This document shows, piece by piece, positions 1 through 10,260 of a stretch of DNA of 21,782 bases. Numbering within the stretch: the stretch's first letter is position 1; each line of letters begins with the position of its first letter. Below the pieces are notes generated by a model. The model saw only the letters and a program-made list of their open reading frames with translations. It did not search any database and was not told where the DNA came from. Origin of the DNA: Entrophospora sp. SA101. Lineage: Eukaryota; Glomeromycota; Glomeromycetes; Entrophosporales; Entrophosporaceae. The stretch lies in NCBI GenBank assembly GCA_958430865.1, contig CAUDNR010000131.1, forward strand, positions 17,430-39,211, in the 5' to 3' direction. A program made the translations under genes and the position numbers.

Positions 1-1213
1 TTAAAGGGGTTTTGTATTTACATGCAACAAAATTTTGAAGATGTTTAAACGCGTTTCGCGTAACTTATCTATGTAACGTGCATAAATTTGGATTTTTGAG
101 CCGGATCTAATATATAATTTGGCACGTGATTCCCCCTACCCTTAAAGAGCAACTTCATCACCACCAAACTCTAGTAATTGGTTCAACAATAAAAGAATTT
201 CAGCGTTCTTTGAAGATTTAAAATAGAAATCAAAATTAAAACATGATATGTAAAGGTCGTTCCAAGTACCAATATTGATAAACCTTCAAACTCAGACATC
301 AAAGACAGCTCAAGCATATTATTAATATTATTAATACTATTGCGTATTACTATTATGCGTAGATAACTTCAAAGTCAGAAGAATGAGTTTAATTTGTAAA
401 AAAGAAGGGGAAAAAACAAGTAGTTTAATGAAGTAAAATTTCTAATTCAAATTAAACTTCCCATGATAATTATTCTTCTTGCATCATTGTAATATTCATA
501 CAATGATATAATAATTCTTTATTTATCCCCGAGACATAAATTTTTACATTACACAATTTGGAACTGTATCAAGCAAGCATTTTCACTTACATCAAGTATT
601 TTTAATTACGTCAAGTGATTTTACCTACATCAAGGGCTTTTACTTTAGTCAAATTGTCGAACGGCCTTGATGAGCAACTACCTTTTAGTCAATACTTTAG
701 TTACGTCAATGGCTAAAGTCAAAAGTTTCGTCATATATCATTACTTGAACGTGACAAATAAATCAGCATTGCATACCAATTAAATATCAAGCTTTATGTA
801 TTAAATAAAAGTTGTTATACAAGTTAAAATCGACTCGCTCATATAAGGCTTGGATTTAGATACTAGTTACAACTCGAATGCGACGTGATTTTGTTTTTTT
901 TTTCTTTACATATTGTAAACAATGCTGGATTTTCCCTTGTATGAATAATATTAATATGTAGATGTGATCATCATCATAGACAATGATCTTATATTTTCTA
1001 ATATTATTCAATAACTTTCACACAGAATAATCAATTCCAAAATCATACTTTCTTACTTTTCTTTCATCTTTACTTTCAGGTTTTATCTGGCTTGATTTGA
1101 TTAATCGAAAATAATTAAAGAGCATCTTTAGCCAATCATAAACCTCGATAACGCGTATTAAAAATGAGATCTGCAACATGATTTTCATCCCTTTGTTATA
1201 AAAAAAAAAACAA
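1..1213. other. AT-rich intergenic region upstream of the SPC19-like gene
   Basis: No convincing coding sequence is seen on either strand; the open frames here are short and of low complexity. The stretch holds a small ATT/AAT-rich patch around 318-345, a CACGTG hexamer at 123-128, and a degenerate short-period repeat at about 567-650 that is listed separately. The start codon at 1214 follows an A-rich run at 1201-1210, as expected for a fungal start context. Confidence 0.6.
567..650. repeat. Degenerate ~19-bp tandem repeat (TACATCAAG...TTTT)
   Basis: Four or five imperfect units of about 19-22 bp follow each other, each with a TACATCAAG or TACGTCAAG core and a T-rich tail. Less regular GTCAA copies continue to about 735 (for example TTACGTCAAT near 702). 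No matching inverted array was found nearby. It is either a minisatellite or the worn end of a mobile element. Confidence 0.5.
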
Positions 1214-2800
1214 ATGTCACCAAGAAAGCAACTTAATGTTAAAAATACATCAAAAAAACAAATCAATTATTTACAAAGTCTCCAACAATGTGCTTCATGC
1301 TTAAAAGATAGCTCTTCTAGTGTACGTAAGCTTATTTATTTATCTTTTGATGATAACAACTATAAAAAAAAAAAAATAATAATTAGTAATTACTAATAGC
1401 TTCAAAGAACCGTAAAAGGACTCGATGAAGTTTTAACCAAATTTACTAGATTAAAAAATTTGATAAAGTGTGATACAGTAAGCAATAGTTGTGATGCGAT
1501 ATATTAAAATAAAGAGATTAATATCAATTCTTTTTAGGTGTGTGATCTTATTACAGAAACAAGATTAAATCAAATGAAAAATCAAACTTCTTTACATTTC
1601 GAATCAAGAATCAAATATTTATTTTCTGAAACAGAAATTTTATTAAAGGAACTAGAAGAAAAAGACAATTGTTTACAGGAAAAGGTTTTAAATAATTACA
1701 CATTTGCTATGTAACTGTAAATATCACTATTTTATATATAGATATATATGTCAACATATTATATACACACTTTGATGTTACAGGTGGATAGATTAGAAAA
1801 TCAGTTGTATGGAAAATCAGAGAAATCACCATTCCAAACTAGATCAAGATATAATTATAATAATAATTACAATATTGATAATTCAAATTTTAGAGGAATG
1901 CATTCATCAACTAATTTAGAAAATTTGCAGTTAAAAAAACTAAGAGAATTGAAAAAAAAGAAAGAAAGAATAACTAAATGTGTTCAAGAATTAGATGAAG
2001 ATTATAGAAGAAAGGTAATATATTAATAATAATATGAATTATTGTTGTTGTGAATTAATCAAAAAATATTTTTGATTAGGAAGATGAGCTTTCATCGCAA
2101 AAACAAAATTTAACAGAACTGGACGGATTGGATAAGATCAAAGAAAGAAGGATGTTTGAAAATTCAACCTTACCGAAATTCAACGGAAAAAGTATGATTT
2201 CATAAAAGATTGTAATATTTCTTGTCATCATTTTTAAACACTCAATAACGAAAAAGTCTCTTTTTTGATTTCTTTTGATTTATGCACAAGCCAACAATTT
2301 CACTAAATTTGGATTAATATGTGATCAGTATTTATCAGCATTGAAAGAAGATTACGAAAAGGTATGAATAACTGATCAAGTTATAGAAATCTGATAGGTC
2401 GTGTTTTAATTATTGTTCTCTACTATTATTTTCTTAGGCGATTCAAGATCGTCAGAATCAAAGATCAACTGGCATTGAGAACTTGAGAAGATTGTGTAAA
2501 TTTCTTTTTCAGACAGATAACATTGGCAATACTATGGCAAAAATTATAATATTTTTGCTCGATTCTGATAGTAAGAAAATCACTTTAAAGCAATTGCAAG
2601 CGGTAAATTATCAATATTTTACATGTATGTGCCTATATTATTATAATTAATAATAAAAATATCATTATTAGGAATTTCCATCAGAACAAGAGAGAAGGCA
2701 TAATTTTAATACTGTAAAAGATCTTCTTATAAAATTAGAAATCATAGAAATGGTGTTGGAAGATGATGAGATAATATTGAAATTTAAAGTTGATGAATGA
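1214..2800 (+). CDS. SPC19: DASH/Dam1 complex subunit Spc19-like protein with winged-helix-like C-terminal extension
   Basis: The model has eight exons: 1214-1321, 1400-1477, 1538-1684, 1784-2014, 2080-2191, 2291-2361, 2438-2602 and 2672-2800. All junctions are GT-AG with consistent phases and give 346 aa. Spc19 is a subunit of the DASH/Dam1 ring that couples kinetochores to spindle microtubules. Residues about 19-190 follow the Spc19 pattern: an LQSLQQCASCL start, a TRLKNLIKC segment matching the family's DFPRLKKVL, a helical stretch ending LLKELEEKDNCLQEK, then RLENQL, and a KKLRELKKKKERITK coiled coil. A Tyr/Asn-rich loop (about residues 120-145) interrupts it. From memory of the family, yeast Spc19 is about 165 aa and ends near the coiled coil. 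Here about 155 residues follow, and the last ~65 (IIIFLLDSDSKKITLKQLQA onward) look like helix-helix-helix-wing. The exon 3 donor (GTTTTA at 1685) is weak. Fusion with a second gene is possible, but phases carry the frame through every junction. Confidence 0.8.
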
Positions 2801-3795
2801 AATTGGTGGCACATAATAAAAAGTCAGAGAGTTGTATATGACTTTATCAATTATGAAATTGTTGAATAAAACTTTAATATAACTGGCGTTGGTTCCTGAA
2901 AAAATTATAAATTATGAGCTTTGACTGTAGTCGTAAATTTTATCCTTTTACTAACAAGAATTCATTATAAGCATAATAGTAATAATTGTGAATTCGAAGA
3001 AGAGAACAAGGCTCTGAATGAATCGTTTCAGTTCAATTTGAATTTAAAAGGCTGAATTCAATTATCATTGACATTGAACAACAAAAATCGTGATATGATC
3101 TTTTATCCGGGTTTGAAACGCACATGACCAAGTTATTTTTGACCATAAAGGAATTTTTACTTAATATAATATATACAGGTCGTGTTGAGTATTTCGTGGT
3201 CGAATTTTTCCGAGATGTTTTTTTTTCAACGATTTTTAAAAGTCGTGTCAGTGGCATTTGATAAAAGATAATTTAATCTTTTTATGATTTCATTGGACGT
3301 TTTTAGGATTAGCATCTTTTTTTTGTTATAGAAACAATAAAAAAGAATCTCCATATTCGTCTCATACATATTTTTAGTAGCAACAAAAATGTTAGGCACT
3401 AATACTAAGAACATAATCCTAGAAGACAATTACTATTTACTATAATAAAAATGATTAAATCGAAATTCGCTATTTATCTAACTTACGCATACACAACACA
3501 TCATTCTTGTTTTTGGTTTAAATAAAATTTAGAGTTATCTACAACATAGAAATTACAATGAAAATTGCTTCTGTTATTAACATTAATATTCATTAATATT
3601 AATCCAAAAATGGACAATGATGAAAATTCTATTTATGTATAACAAAACTACGTCCACCGACCGCTATTGGTTTTTCTTCAGAAAACAAAACAAATATATA
3701 TATAATAAATATGTTTGAATCAAAAAATCATTTTACCATTTTTTACCTATATAGAACATAAAATTTTCTAATTTGAATTTTTTTGAAAGAAAAAT
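2801..3795. other. Intergenic region between the SPC19-like gene and the amino acid transporter gene
   Basis: About 1 kb of AT-rich DNA. It should hold the 3' UTR of the upstream gene and the promoter of the transporter. Short frames on the minus strand (3033-3429) show no protein-like composition or recognisable motif. No clear repeat or RNA gene was seen. Confidence 0.5.
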
Positions 3796-5612
3796 ATGAT
3801 AAAATATTCTGCAGTTAACACAGACGAAGAGGAAGCAATACCAAATTCTACAATAACAAGTGATGGAAATTCTTTGGAGCAGTTACCACTTTTAGGTGAA
3901 AGTATAACCATTCAAGATGAAGTTACTGATGGCCATCGTGCAAAGGCTACCTTTTTTTCATGTTTTGTAGGTAAAAATGAAATTAATTATTAATAATAGA
4001 ATAATAATAGGATTATTAAATGATTTATATTTATATTTTTTTTTATTAGATAAATCTTGCAAATACAATTATTGGAACTGGCATGTTGGCCATGGTAATT
4101 AATCGTTATTTATTATTTATTTCACACAAAATATATATTAATAATAATATTATTATTTATTAGCCGGCAGCAATTGCGTCAGTTGGTCTTGTTGTTGGAA
4201 GTGTGGTAATACTTTACGCAGGCTTTACTTCTTGTTTGGGTTTATATTTTTTGTCAAGGGTAGCAACCCATACAAATGGTCGTAATGCATCGTTTTTTGC
4301 AGTATCACAATTAACCTATGCATCAGTTGGCATATTTTTTGATTTGGCCATAGCAATCAAATGTTTTGGAGTATCAATTTCATATCTCATGATTACTGGT
4401 GATTTGATGCCAGAAGTAGTTAAATTTTTACTGGATAAAACAGTTTCAAGCCACTTTCCTTGGTTGACAGATAGAACTTTTTGGATATCGGTCGCGATGA
4501 TTTTCATTGTGCCATTGTCATTCTTAAAAAGATTGGATTCGTTGAAGCACACAAGTTCAATAGCTTTGATTGCTGTTGTCTATTTGATTTTCATTGTCAT
4601 TTATTACTATTTTGCTCCAGATTATGACCCACCACCAAAAGACAAAATACATTTTGTTAATTTATCAAGTAAATTTTTTTCAAATTTACCAATATTTATA
4701 TTTTCATTTACTTGTCATCAAAATGTAAGTTAGTTTTATTTTGTTTTTATTTTTAAATTATGATAATTCAATATTTTTTAATTTTATCATTTATTTATTT
4801 TAGCTTTTTACCATTTATAATGAGCTTGAGTTCAATAATCAAAGAAATATTAATAATGTTATTATCACTGCTATTGGAACATCAGCAATTGTTTATCAAA
4901 TAATTGGAATATTTGGTTATCTAAGTTTTGGTGATGATGTCTTACCAAACATAATATCAGAATGTATGTTATATATATTTTATACGTGTAAAATGATTAT
5001 ATAACTCATTATTGATGTTTTAATTTTTTTATTTTTAAATTATAGATAATGCAGGTTTAATAGTAACAATTGGTAGGATAGCAATCGTGATATTGGTAAT
5101 ATTTTCGTATCCACTTCAAGCGCATCCTGCTAGAGCATGTCTGGATAAAGTTTTAACTTTTCGATCAAGAACTACTTCAACATCACCAACTCTATCAGAT
5201 AATAATAATAATCGTAAGATTGATGACGATTTATTAATGAAAGTTAAATATATATTTTTAACATCCGGAATTTTAATTTCAAGCTATACGATTGCAATTT
5301 CCGTAACAAAATTGGATTTGGTATGTTACGAGTTTTTAAATTTTTTGGAAAACATTTCATTAAATATTTAAAAAATGCTTAATTTTTATTGTTATTTTTT
5401 TTAAAAAATTAATAAAATAGGTATTTGCATTCGTTGGATCAACAGGATCCACAACAATCTCATTTATATTACCTGGTATATTTTATTATAAAATTCATCA
5501 GAATGATCCATGGGATAGATATAAGATTGGTGCAGCATTACTGGCTCTCTATGGATTCTTGGTGATGATTATTTGTTTAACATTAAATGTAGAACGTGTT
5601 TCCGCTGAATGA
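3796..5612 (+). CDS. Vacuolar amino acid transporter, AVT/SLC38 (AAAP) family
   Basis: Six exons (3796-3966, 4050-4094, 4164-4724, 4804-4963, 5046-5320, 5421-5612), all GT-AG and in phase, encode 467 aa, a normal length for the family. Members move amino acids across the vacuolar or lysosomal membrane using the proton gradient. The first membrane helix carries the family signature INLANTIIGTGMLAMPAAI at about residues 58-76. Later conserved blocks are FTCHQNLFTIYNEL (about 253-266), the FGYLSFGDDVLPNI loop, and FSYPLQAHPARACLDKVL. The last helices follow FVGSTGSTTISFILPGIFY. About ten to eleven hydrophobic segments are visible. The cytosolic N-terminus is acidic and contains E28-QLP-L32-L33, which fits the [DE]xxxL[LI] AP-3 sorting signal. 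The sequence suits the yeast AVT5/6/7 (exporter) clade best, but substrate and direction cannot be read from it. A 200-bp piece (4611-4810) recurs exactly at 21490-21689. Confidence 0.92.
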
Positions 5613-5872
5613 ACAACAGATTAATGAACAATTAAAATTGATTGATTTTTTAATATATTTAATAATTATTAATCATAATAGAGTAATATAGTATAATATT
5701 CTAATTAATAATAATAACAATCTAATAATAATTATTTTATAGAATAATAATAATTAAATAATACTTGTATAGTATTTATTTTGAATGTTTAAAATAAAAT
5801 TTCAGGAAATATTAATTCTTTGTAGAATTTTGAATTATTAAATTATGCGTGCTATATAATTACCGCCAAGTA
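5613..5872. other. Convergent 3' intergenic spacer
   Basis: The transporter gene ends at 5612 and the Dre2 gene, on the other strand, ends at 5873. This leaves about 260 bp for both 3' UTRs. The spacer is almost pure A/T, with many AATAAT-type runs that could act as polyadenylation signals in both directions. No gene is seen. Confidence 0.6.
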
Positions 5873-6640
5873 CTAAACCTCAATATCATCTTGCATCAAA
5901 TTTCCTGCCAATGTAACTTTTTCACCAGGCGCAAATGATGGTGTGCCAAGATAAGGACATGTTGAACAACGAAAAGCATCACCAAGAGAACACTAATAAT
6001 GTGTATTTAAGAAAAGAATCATAATAAAAATATATATATATACACATAATAAAATAAATATTATTGACATATGTAAATATTGCAGATGTACAGACGTATA
6101 TGTGTGCGTGTAATACATACATTTCCACAAGATGAAGTAAATTCAGGAACCTTAACTTCTTGTTCTAATTTTTCAGCAAGACCACATGAACAATTTTTAC
6201 ATGCTTTACGTTTTCCGCTAGTTTCACAATCAGGACCTATTCGAATTATCGAATGTGTAAATAATAGTATTATTGACATTTATGGAATAACGAGTAGAAA
6301 ACGTACGAGTCAAAGTACTCTTGTCCGGTTTAATTAAATCTTCTTCATCCAATAACTCGTCTTCATTCTCCAATGTTTCTTCTTCATTGTCTACATTAGA
6401 AAGGGTCCAAACAGAAACTTTCTTATCGTTTGTTGTTGCTGCACTTGTATTCTTTTTGAACGAGGGTAAAGCAAATGAAGGACCAACTTCATATGGTTTT
6501 TTTGCCACAACTTCTACATTTTGCAACAATCATTAGTTTTTTTTTGCATCATCACCAATGATTTGTGTTATACTATTTATTACTTTCAACATGAATTATA
6601 TAATATTATATATACCTTCTGAATTCTTATTATTTTCCAT
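5873..6640 (-). CDS. DRE2: Fe-S cluster assembly protein Dre2 / anamorsin (CIAPIN1), short form
   Basis: Four minus-strand exons (6640-6616, 6513-6307, 6236-6121, 5992-5873) join in consistent phase at GT-AG sites and give 155 aa. Dre2 is an essential partner of the diflavin reductase Tah18 in the cytosolic Fe-S assembly (CIA) electron chain. The acidic linker ends [14 protein letters not shown]. Cysteine motif A ([15 protein letters not shown], spacing C-x8-C-x2-C-x-C) and the twin CX2C motif B ([16 protein letters not shown]-x2-C-x7-C-x2-C) follow, then [14 protein letters not shown] and an acidic C-terminus. All eight cluster ligands are present. Most fungal and animal Dre2 proteins are about 300 aa and carry an N-terminal methyltransferase-like domain. 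Here exon 1 encodes only eight residues, and no such exons are apparent between 6641 and 7070. The start at 6640 is chosen because an in-frame stop lies just upstream and the exon 1 donor phase fits exon 2. Confidence 0.88.
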
Positions 6641-7070
6641 TGTCAAAAAATTTATGTATCAAAGAGATTATATTTGTTTTATCAAAAGGAAAGATCATAT
6701 AAATTTATATTCGATACCAAAAATGGATTATTAATTATAGTGTTACAAAAATGTGATGGCCTGATTCTCACAACAAATAAAAAGTTTTAGAAAGTACACT
6801 CACACCACAAATTATGACAAATTACATTCAACAAACATTCTAATCTCAACTATTCATTTGATATTGACAAGTCAAAGGGAACAGGTGATGTGATAATAGT
6901 AAGAGGAAACGGGATTACTGTTGAAATCACGTGATAGAATATCCGCTGGGTTTTTTATCCCAAATTGTCACTTGAGACTTGAGATAATTTACCATGCCAT
7001 GAAAATGTGGAGTATAATTCACGATTTATTTTCTAATTAGTATTAGCTTTAATTTTGTCAAAGAAGTCAA
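6641..7070. other. Upstream region of DRE2
   Basis: This AT-rich stretch lies upstream of the minus-strand Dre2 gene. I looked on the minus strand for exons of the missing methyltransferase-like domain and saw none. It contains the 10-bp palindrome ATCACGTGAT at 6926-6935, listed separately. Confidence 0.45.
6926..6935. promoter_or_regulatory. ATCACGTGAT palindrome (possible bHLH/Cbf1-type site)
   Basis: A perfect 10-bp palindrome with a CACGTG core lies about 290 bp upstream of the Dre2 start. CACGTG is the classic E-box bound by bHLH factors such as Cbf1. Other CACGTG hexamers occur at 123-128 and 20585-20590, so the motif is not unique here and its function is a guess. Confidence 0.3.
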
Positions 7071-7230
7071 GATGTTCAACGATAAAAGTATTTCTCGGGA
7101 TTTTAATTTTGACTTTATGTATAGTAGCACTAGCAACAGCAGAAATAATAATCATAGCGGTAATAATGATAGTAGTAACGATAGTAGTAGAAACAATTAA
7201 ATGATGAAATTGCCTAATTTAAAAAAATAA
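7071..7230 (+). pseudogene. Remnant 3' end of a TKL-like kinase gene (upstream tandem copy)
   Basis: An Asn/Ser-rich stretch (SSTSNSRNNNHSGNNDSS) is followed by TTAAATGATGAAATTGC. The kinase pseudogene downstream has the same arrangement: an Asn/Ser-rich tail at about 8905-8990 and then TTAAATGATGAAATTGC near 9037, which encodes LNDEIAKLNL there. Here that phrase falls just after a stop, out of frame. I read this as the decayed 3' end of an earlier tandem copy whose kinase domain is gone. The conserved block at 7395-7545 follows it, just as a matching block follows the downstream copy. Confidence 0.45.
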
Positions 7231-7394
7231 CGATAATGATCTGAATTTTATTTAATAAGTCAATTTCATTAATTAATTATAATGATAAGTTAGTCGTGAT
7301 GAGATTTCACCATTTATTAACATTATTTTTGTTATCTTTTCTTTCAAAGCCTTTTCCCAATTTCGTATGTAAATCTAGCATTAGTGTTAATTCT

Positions 7395-7545
7395 AGTTCT
7401 GACTTCTTTCTCCCTAGGTAATAATATCCAGGCCAGTCAACAATGCCAATGATGCAGTTAAATGTTAAATATACTTCATATGTATTGTTCTTGTTCTAAA
7501 ATGTTAATCTATTTGTTTTATTTCAGAGAATGAATGATTGCCTCA
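7395..7545 (+). repeat. Diverged direct repeat, copy 1 (possible kinase N-terminal exon)
   Basis: The segment resembles 9250-9436. Shared anchors are TTCTGACTTC, CCTAGGTAATA, CAGTCAACAAT, ATGATGCAGTTAAA, AAATGTTAA and GCCTCATA. After a splice-acceptor-like CCCTAG the frame at 7418 reads VIISRPVNNANDAVKC and then stops. The second copy reads VISGSVNNIYDAVK onward. Keeping a frame beside an acceptor suggests a former exon, perhaps the N-terminal helical part of the next kinase gene. This is inference. Confidence 0.45.
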
Positions 7546-7673
7546 TAATAATAAAGAATTAGTGTAATAGTAAAACAGTAAATATTGTTGTAATTGTCGT
7601 GAGTCATAATCAATTACCCCCATTATCATTAATACTAAAAGGTTAAAAGAAGATTTTGTATTTAAAATTTATT

Positions 7674-9099
7674 ATGAAAATGCATAATAATACTTATTCT
7701 GCCCTTTCCACTATTTCTGAGAATGAAAATAATAAAGGTTGTTTTTCGCATTTAATCAAAGAGTACAAAGAACTTTTAGCAAATGAAAAAGAATATCTGT
7801 AGAGAAAATTTTGCTTATAATATTGGATTATATAATGCAAGAAATAAATCGGGAAAGCCAAACGAATGTAAAAATTGCAAAACAGCACGATATTTTGTGA
7901 AAAGTGTATTAGTTTACACTTATAGAATCTTTTTGATACTTGGACATCTGGAAGTAGAATAATTGATAATTTTATTTAAAAATGTCAAAAGCTTTCATCT
8001 CTTCCAGATGGAATTATAGAATGGATATCTTGTGAGCAATTTGAAAATATAAAAAAGTTAACAGAAGGTTGGATGTATTCAGTTCAATTTATACTGCAGA
8101 GTGGACAAGAGGAAGTATTGATGATTATGATGAAAATAAAAAAAAGTTTAATTATTTTGGAGCTCAGAAAGTAGCATTGAAATGAAATCTTTAAATAATT
8201 CAGAAAAATTTTTTTTTTGATGAGGTAATTGACCTTATTTAAACCATTTTATTTTAAATTAATTGATTTATTTATAATTACAGGCATTAAATTATCGTAA
8301 AATTAAAACTAAATTCCCAGAAAATGGAAATCATGCAATGGTTCTAAATTATCATTCAAAAGGAAATTAAAGAGATTATTTAGATTATTTACAAAGAAAT
8401 CATTCAAATTTAACATTAAAGGGTGGAATTAATATTTTAAACTGTTTATGTGAGGCATTATATTTTATTCATGAAAAAGACTTGATACATTGTGATCTAC
8501 ACAGTGGTAATATATTAATGAGTGAGGTAATGATAGCTTTATCACAGATTTTGGATTATGTGGACCAGTTGATCAAATAGAATTTATGGAATTGTATCAT
8601 ACATTGCACCTGAGATATTTAAAGGAAAAAAGAACACAAAAGAATCAGATGTTTATAGTGTTGGAATGTTAATGTGGAAAATATTTGCAGGTCATCCACC
8701 ATTTGATAATAGAGCTCATAATAATTGCTTAATGGTAGATATATGTGAAGGTTTACGACCACCAATATTACCAGGAATGCCTGATGACTATGCACAGATG
8801 ATGCAAAGATGTTGGGACATGGATCCAACCAAGAGGCCAACTGCAGGAGAGCTTTGGAACTTTCTGTTAATATTTTTATGACTGCAAGTTTTAATGAAAA
8901 TAGCAATGTTATTGGCAGTGGTGGTGATAATAATAGTGGTAGTAGCAGTAGTAGTAATAATAAGAATAGTAATGATAATAGTAATTCACAACAAATTTAT
9001 AAATCACATCCATTTGCATACCATACAAGTAGAATATTAAATGATGAAATTGCTAAATTAAATTTAAGTAATGATAGCTTATTGAATTATAAAGTATAA
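7674..9099 (+). pseudogene. Degenerate TKL-like protein kinase (Glomeromycotina-expanded family)
   Basis: Read across several frames, this is almost a full kinase of the style abundant in arbuscular mycorrhizal fungi. The N-terminal part is MKMHNNTYSALSTISENE...HLIKEYKELLANEKEYL, then a stop at 7800-7802. A frame change follows and leads to IGLYNARNKSGKPNECKNCK with a cysteine-pair motif, DTWTSGSRIIDNF, and SSLPDGIIEWI. The kinase core comes next: YTAEWTRGS, FGAQKVALK (ATP-anchoring Lys), an intron at 8225-8283, IHCDLHSGNIL (catalytic Asp, about 8482-8517), TDFGLCGP (DFG at 8547-8555), YIAPEIFKGK, SDVYSVGMLMWKIFAGHPPF, and CWDMDPTKRPT. The tail is Asn/Ser-rich and ends NDEIAKLNLSNDSLLNYKV. 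Several in-frame stops (for example near 8375) and at least five frame changes rule out a functional product. The catalytic residues survive, so inactivation is not ancient. Sequencing error is a weaker explanation given how many lesions there are. Confidence 0.88.
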
Positions 9100-9249
9100 T
9101 TTTATTAAAACAAATTAAATATATAGTTAGTTAATTGAAATTTATTAATTACTAATATGATTATTTATTTATTAATAAAGAATAAGTAGTTTCAAATCCT
9201 AATTCTAATAATTCTCATCTAGTTTTAATAATAACTTCATTAACACTGG

Positions 9250-9436
9250 ATCTGACTTCCTATTACCTAGGTAATATCCGGATCAGTCAACAATATCTAT
9301 GATGCAGTTAAAATTGTTAAATTGAGACTGAATAAACTTCATAGACTTTGTTTGGCATATCTGTTTTTTCTGAAATGTTAAATTTAAATATGTATATATT
9401 TTCTTTTTAATTATTTTCAAGAGGAATAGCCTCATA
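9250..9436 (+). repeat. Diverged direct repeat, copy 2 (possible orphan kinase exon)
   Basis: This is the counterpart of 7395-7545. After an acceptor-like ATTACCTAG, the frame 9271-9381 stays open for 36 codons. It begins VISGSVNNIYDAVKIVKL and continues with a basic, leucine-rich, helical-looking segment before stopping. The spacing between the copies, about 1.85 kb, matches the spacing between the two kinase 3' ends, so both belong to one tandem duplication unit. No kinase domain follows this copy. Confidence 0.5.
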
Positions 9437-9522
9437 TAAAGTTAATTTGGAATTTATTTTGTGAATTATTTTCATTATATTTGCTTTATTCTAATAAAAT
9501 TATATGAGCAGGATATTGCCTT

Positions 9523-9553
9523 TATAAAAAATAAAAAAAATAAAAAAAATAAA
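9523..9553. repeat. A-rich microsatellite (AAAAAAAT)n
   Basis: Several runs of A separated by single T residues form a short simple repeat with a period of about 8 bp. Confidence 0.7.
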
Positions 9554-10260
9554 GAATAAGTAGTTGAAAGGAGGGCTGATAAGGTTAAAATTTTAAAAAG
9601 TTGAAGTTAATTAATTAATTTCATAATTTTATTCATTATTTTTTATAATTTAAAATAAAGAGAAATGAAAAATTAAAGACACAACAATAAACTATACGAC
9701 GTGACCCATCATATGTCTTTAAAGATAATAAAATTATAACCATTGGTAAAAATTAAAGTAATTTGGAAGTAGCTCTACGGCATACTGGTCTTGCATGTAT
9801 ATAATTTTCAATGCATGATATTTGAAAAGTTTATAAAATAAATAATTCGTGATGTTGTTTTCCACAGGTCACAGATATCATAATCAAATGCCGAGATAGG
9901 TTTTAAAGATTTTTTTAGTGATATTACGTGTATATCTAATATTTAATTTTCATAAAAAAATCATTCACCTAATAAATTTTTACGATATGCTCTATTTAAT
10001 TCGTTGGCAAACAATAAAAAATTGAACAGCTCGATATAAAAAGTGTGCCAAAGTAATTTAATTTAATGAAAGATTAAAAGACATATTTATAAGTTTTTTG
10101 TGAGTTTTTATATTTTATCGGCCTTCAAGCAATTTTACTTGCATCATTTTTGACTTAATGGCAGTAATAGTACTGTATAGTCATGCCTATTTACATACTT
10201 TGTTCTGCCAGTTACACACAATATTTACGTTCCGCTCAGACTTGGCGGGTGAGGGGACCT

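Larger units (their letters stand above)
9100..10260. other. Intergenic region with repeat copy and A-rich microsatellite
   Basis: Apart from the repeat at 9250-9436 and the A-rich run at 9523-9553 (both listed), I see no gene. An 18-bp phrase, AATAAAGAATAAGTAGTT, occurs twice, near 9175 and near 9549. The open frame at 10158-10343 runs into the transposon end at 10261 and has no protein-like features. Confidence 0.45.

Noticed and set aside
1214..2800. Two separate genes, an Spc19 and a downstream winged-helix protein
   Set aside because: There is no good start codon or promoter-like gap between them, and phase-consistent introns link all eight exons; kept as one gene pending transcripts.
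6080..6536. Plus-strand frames opposite Dre2
   Set aside because: They are shadows of the Dre2 exons, whose cysteine motifs and splice phases fix the minus strand as coding.
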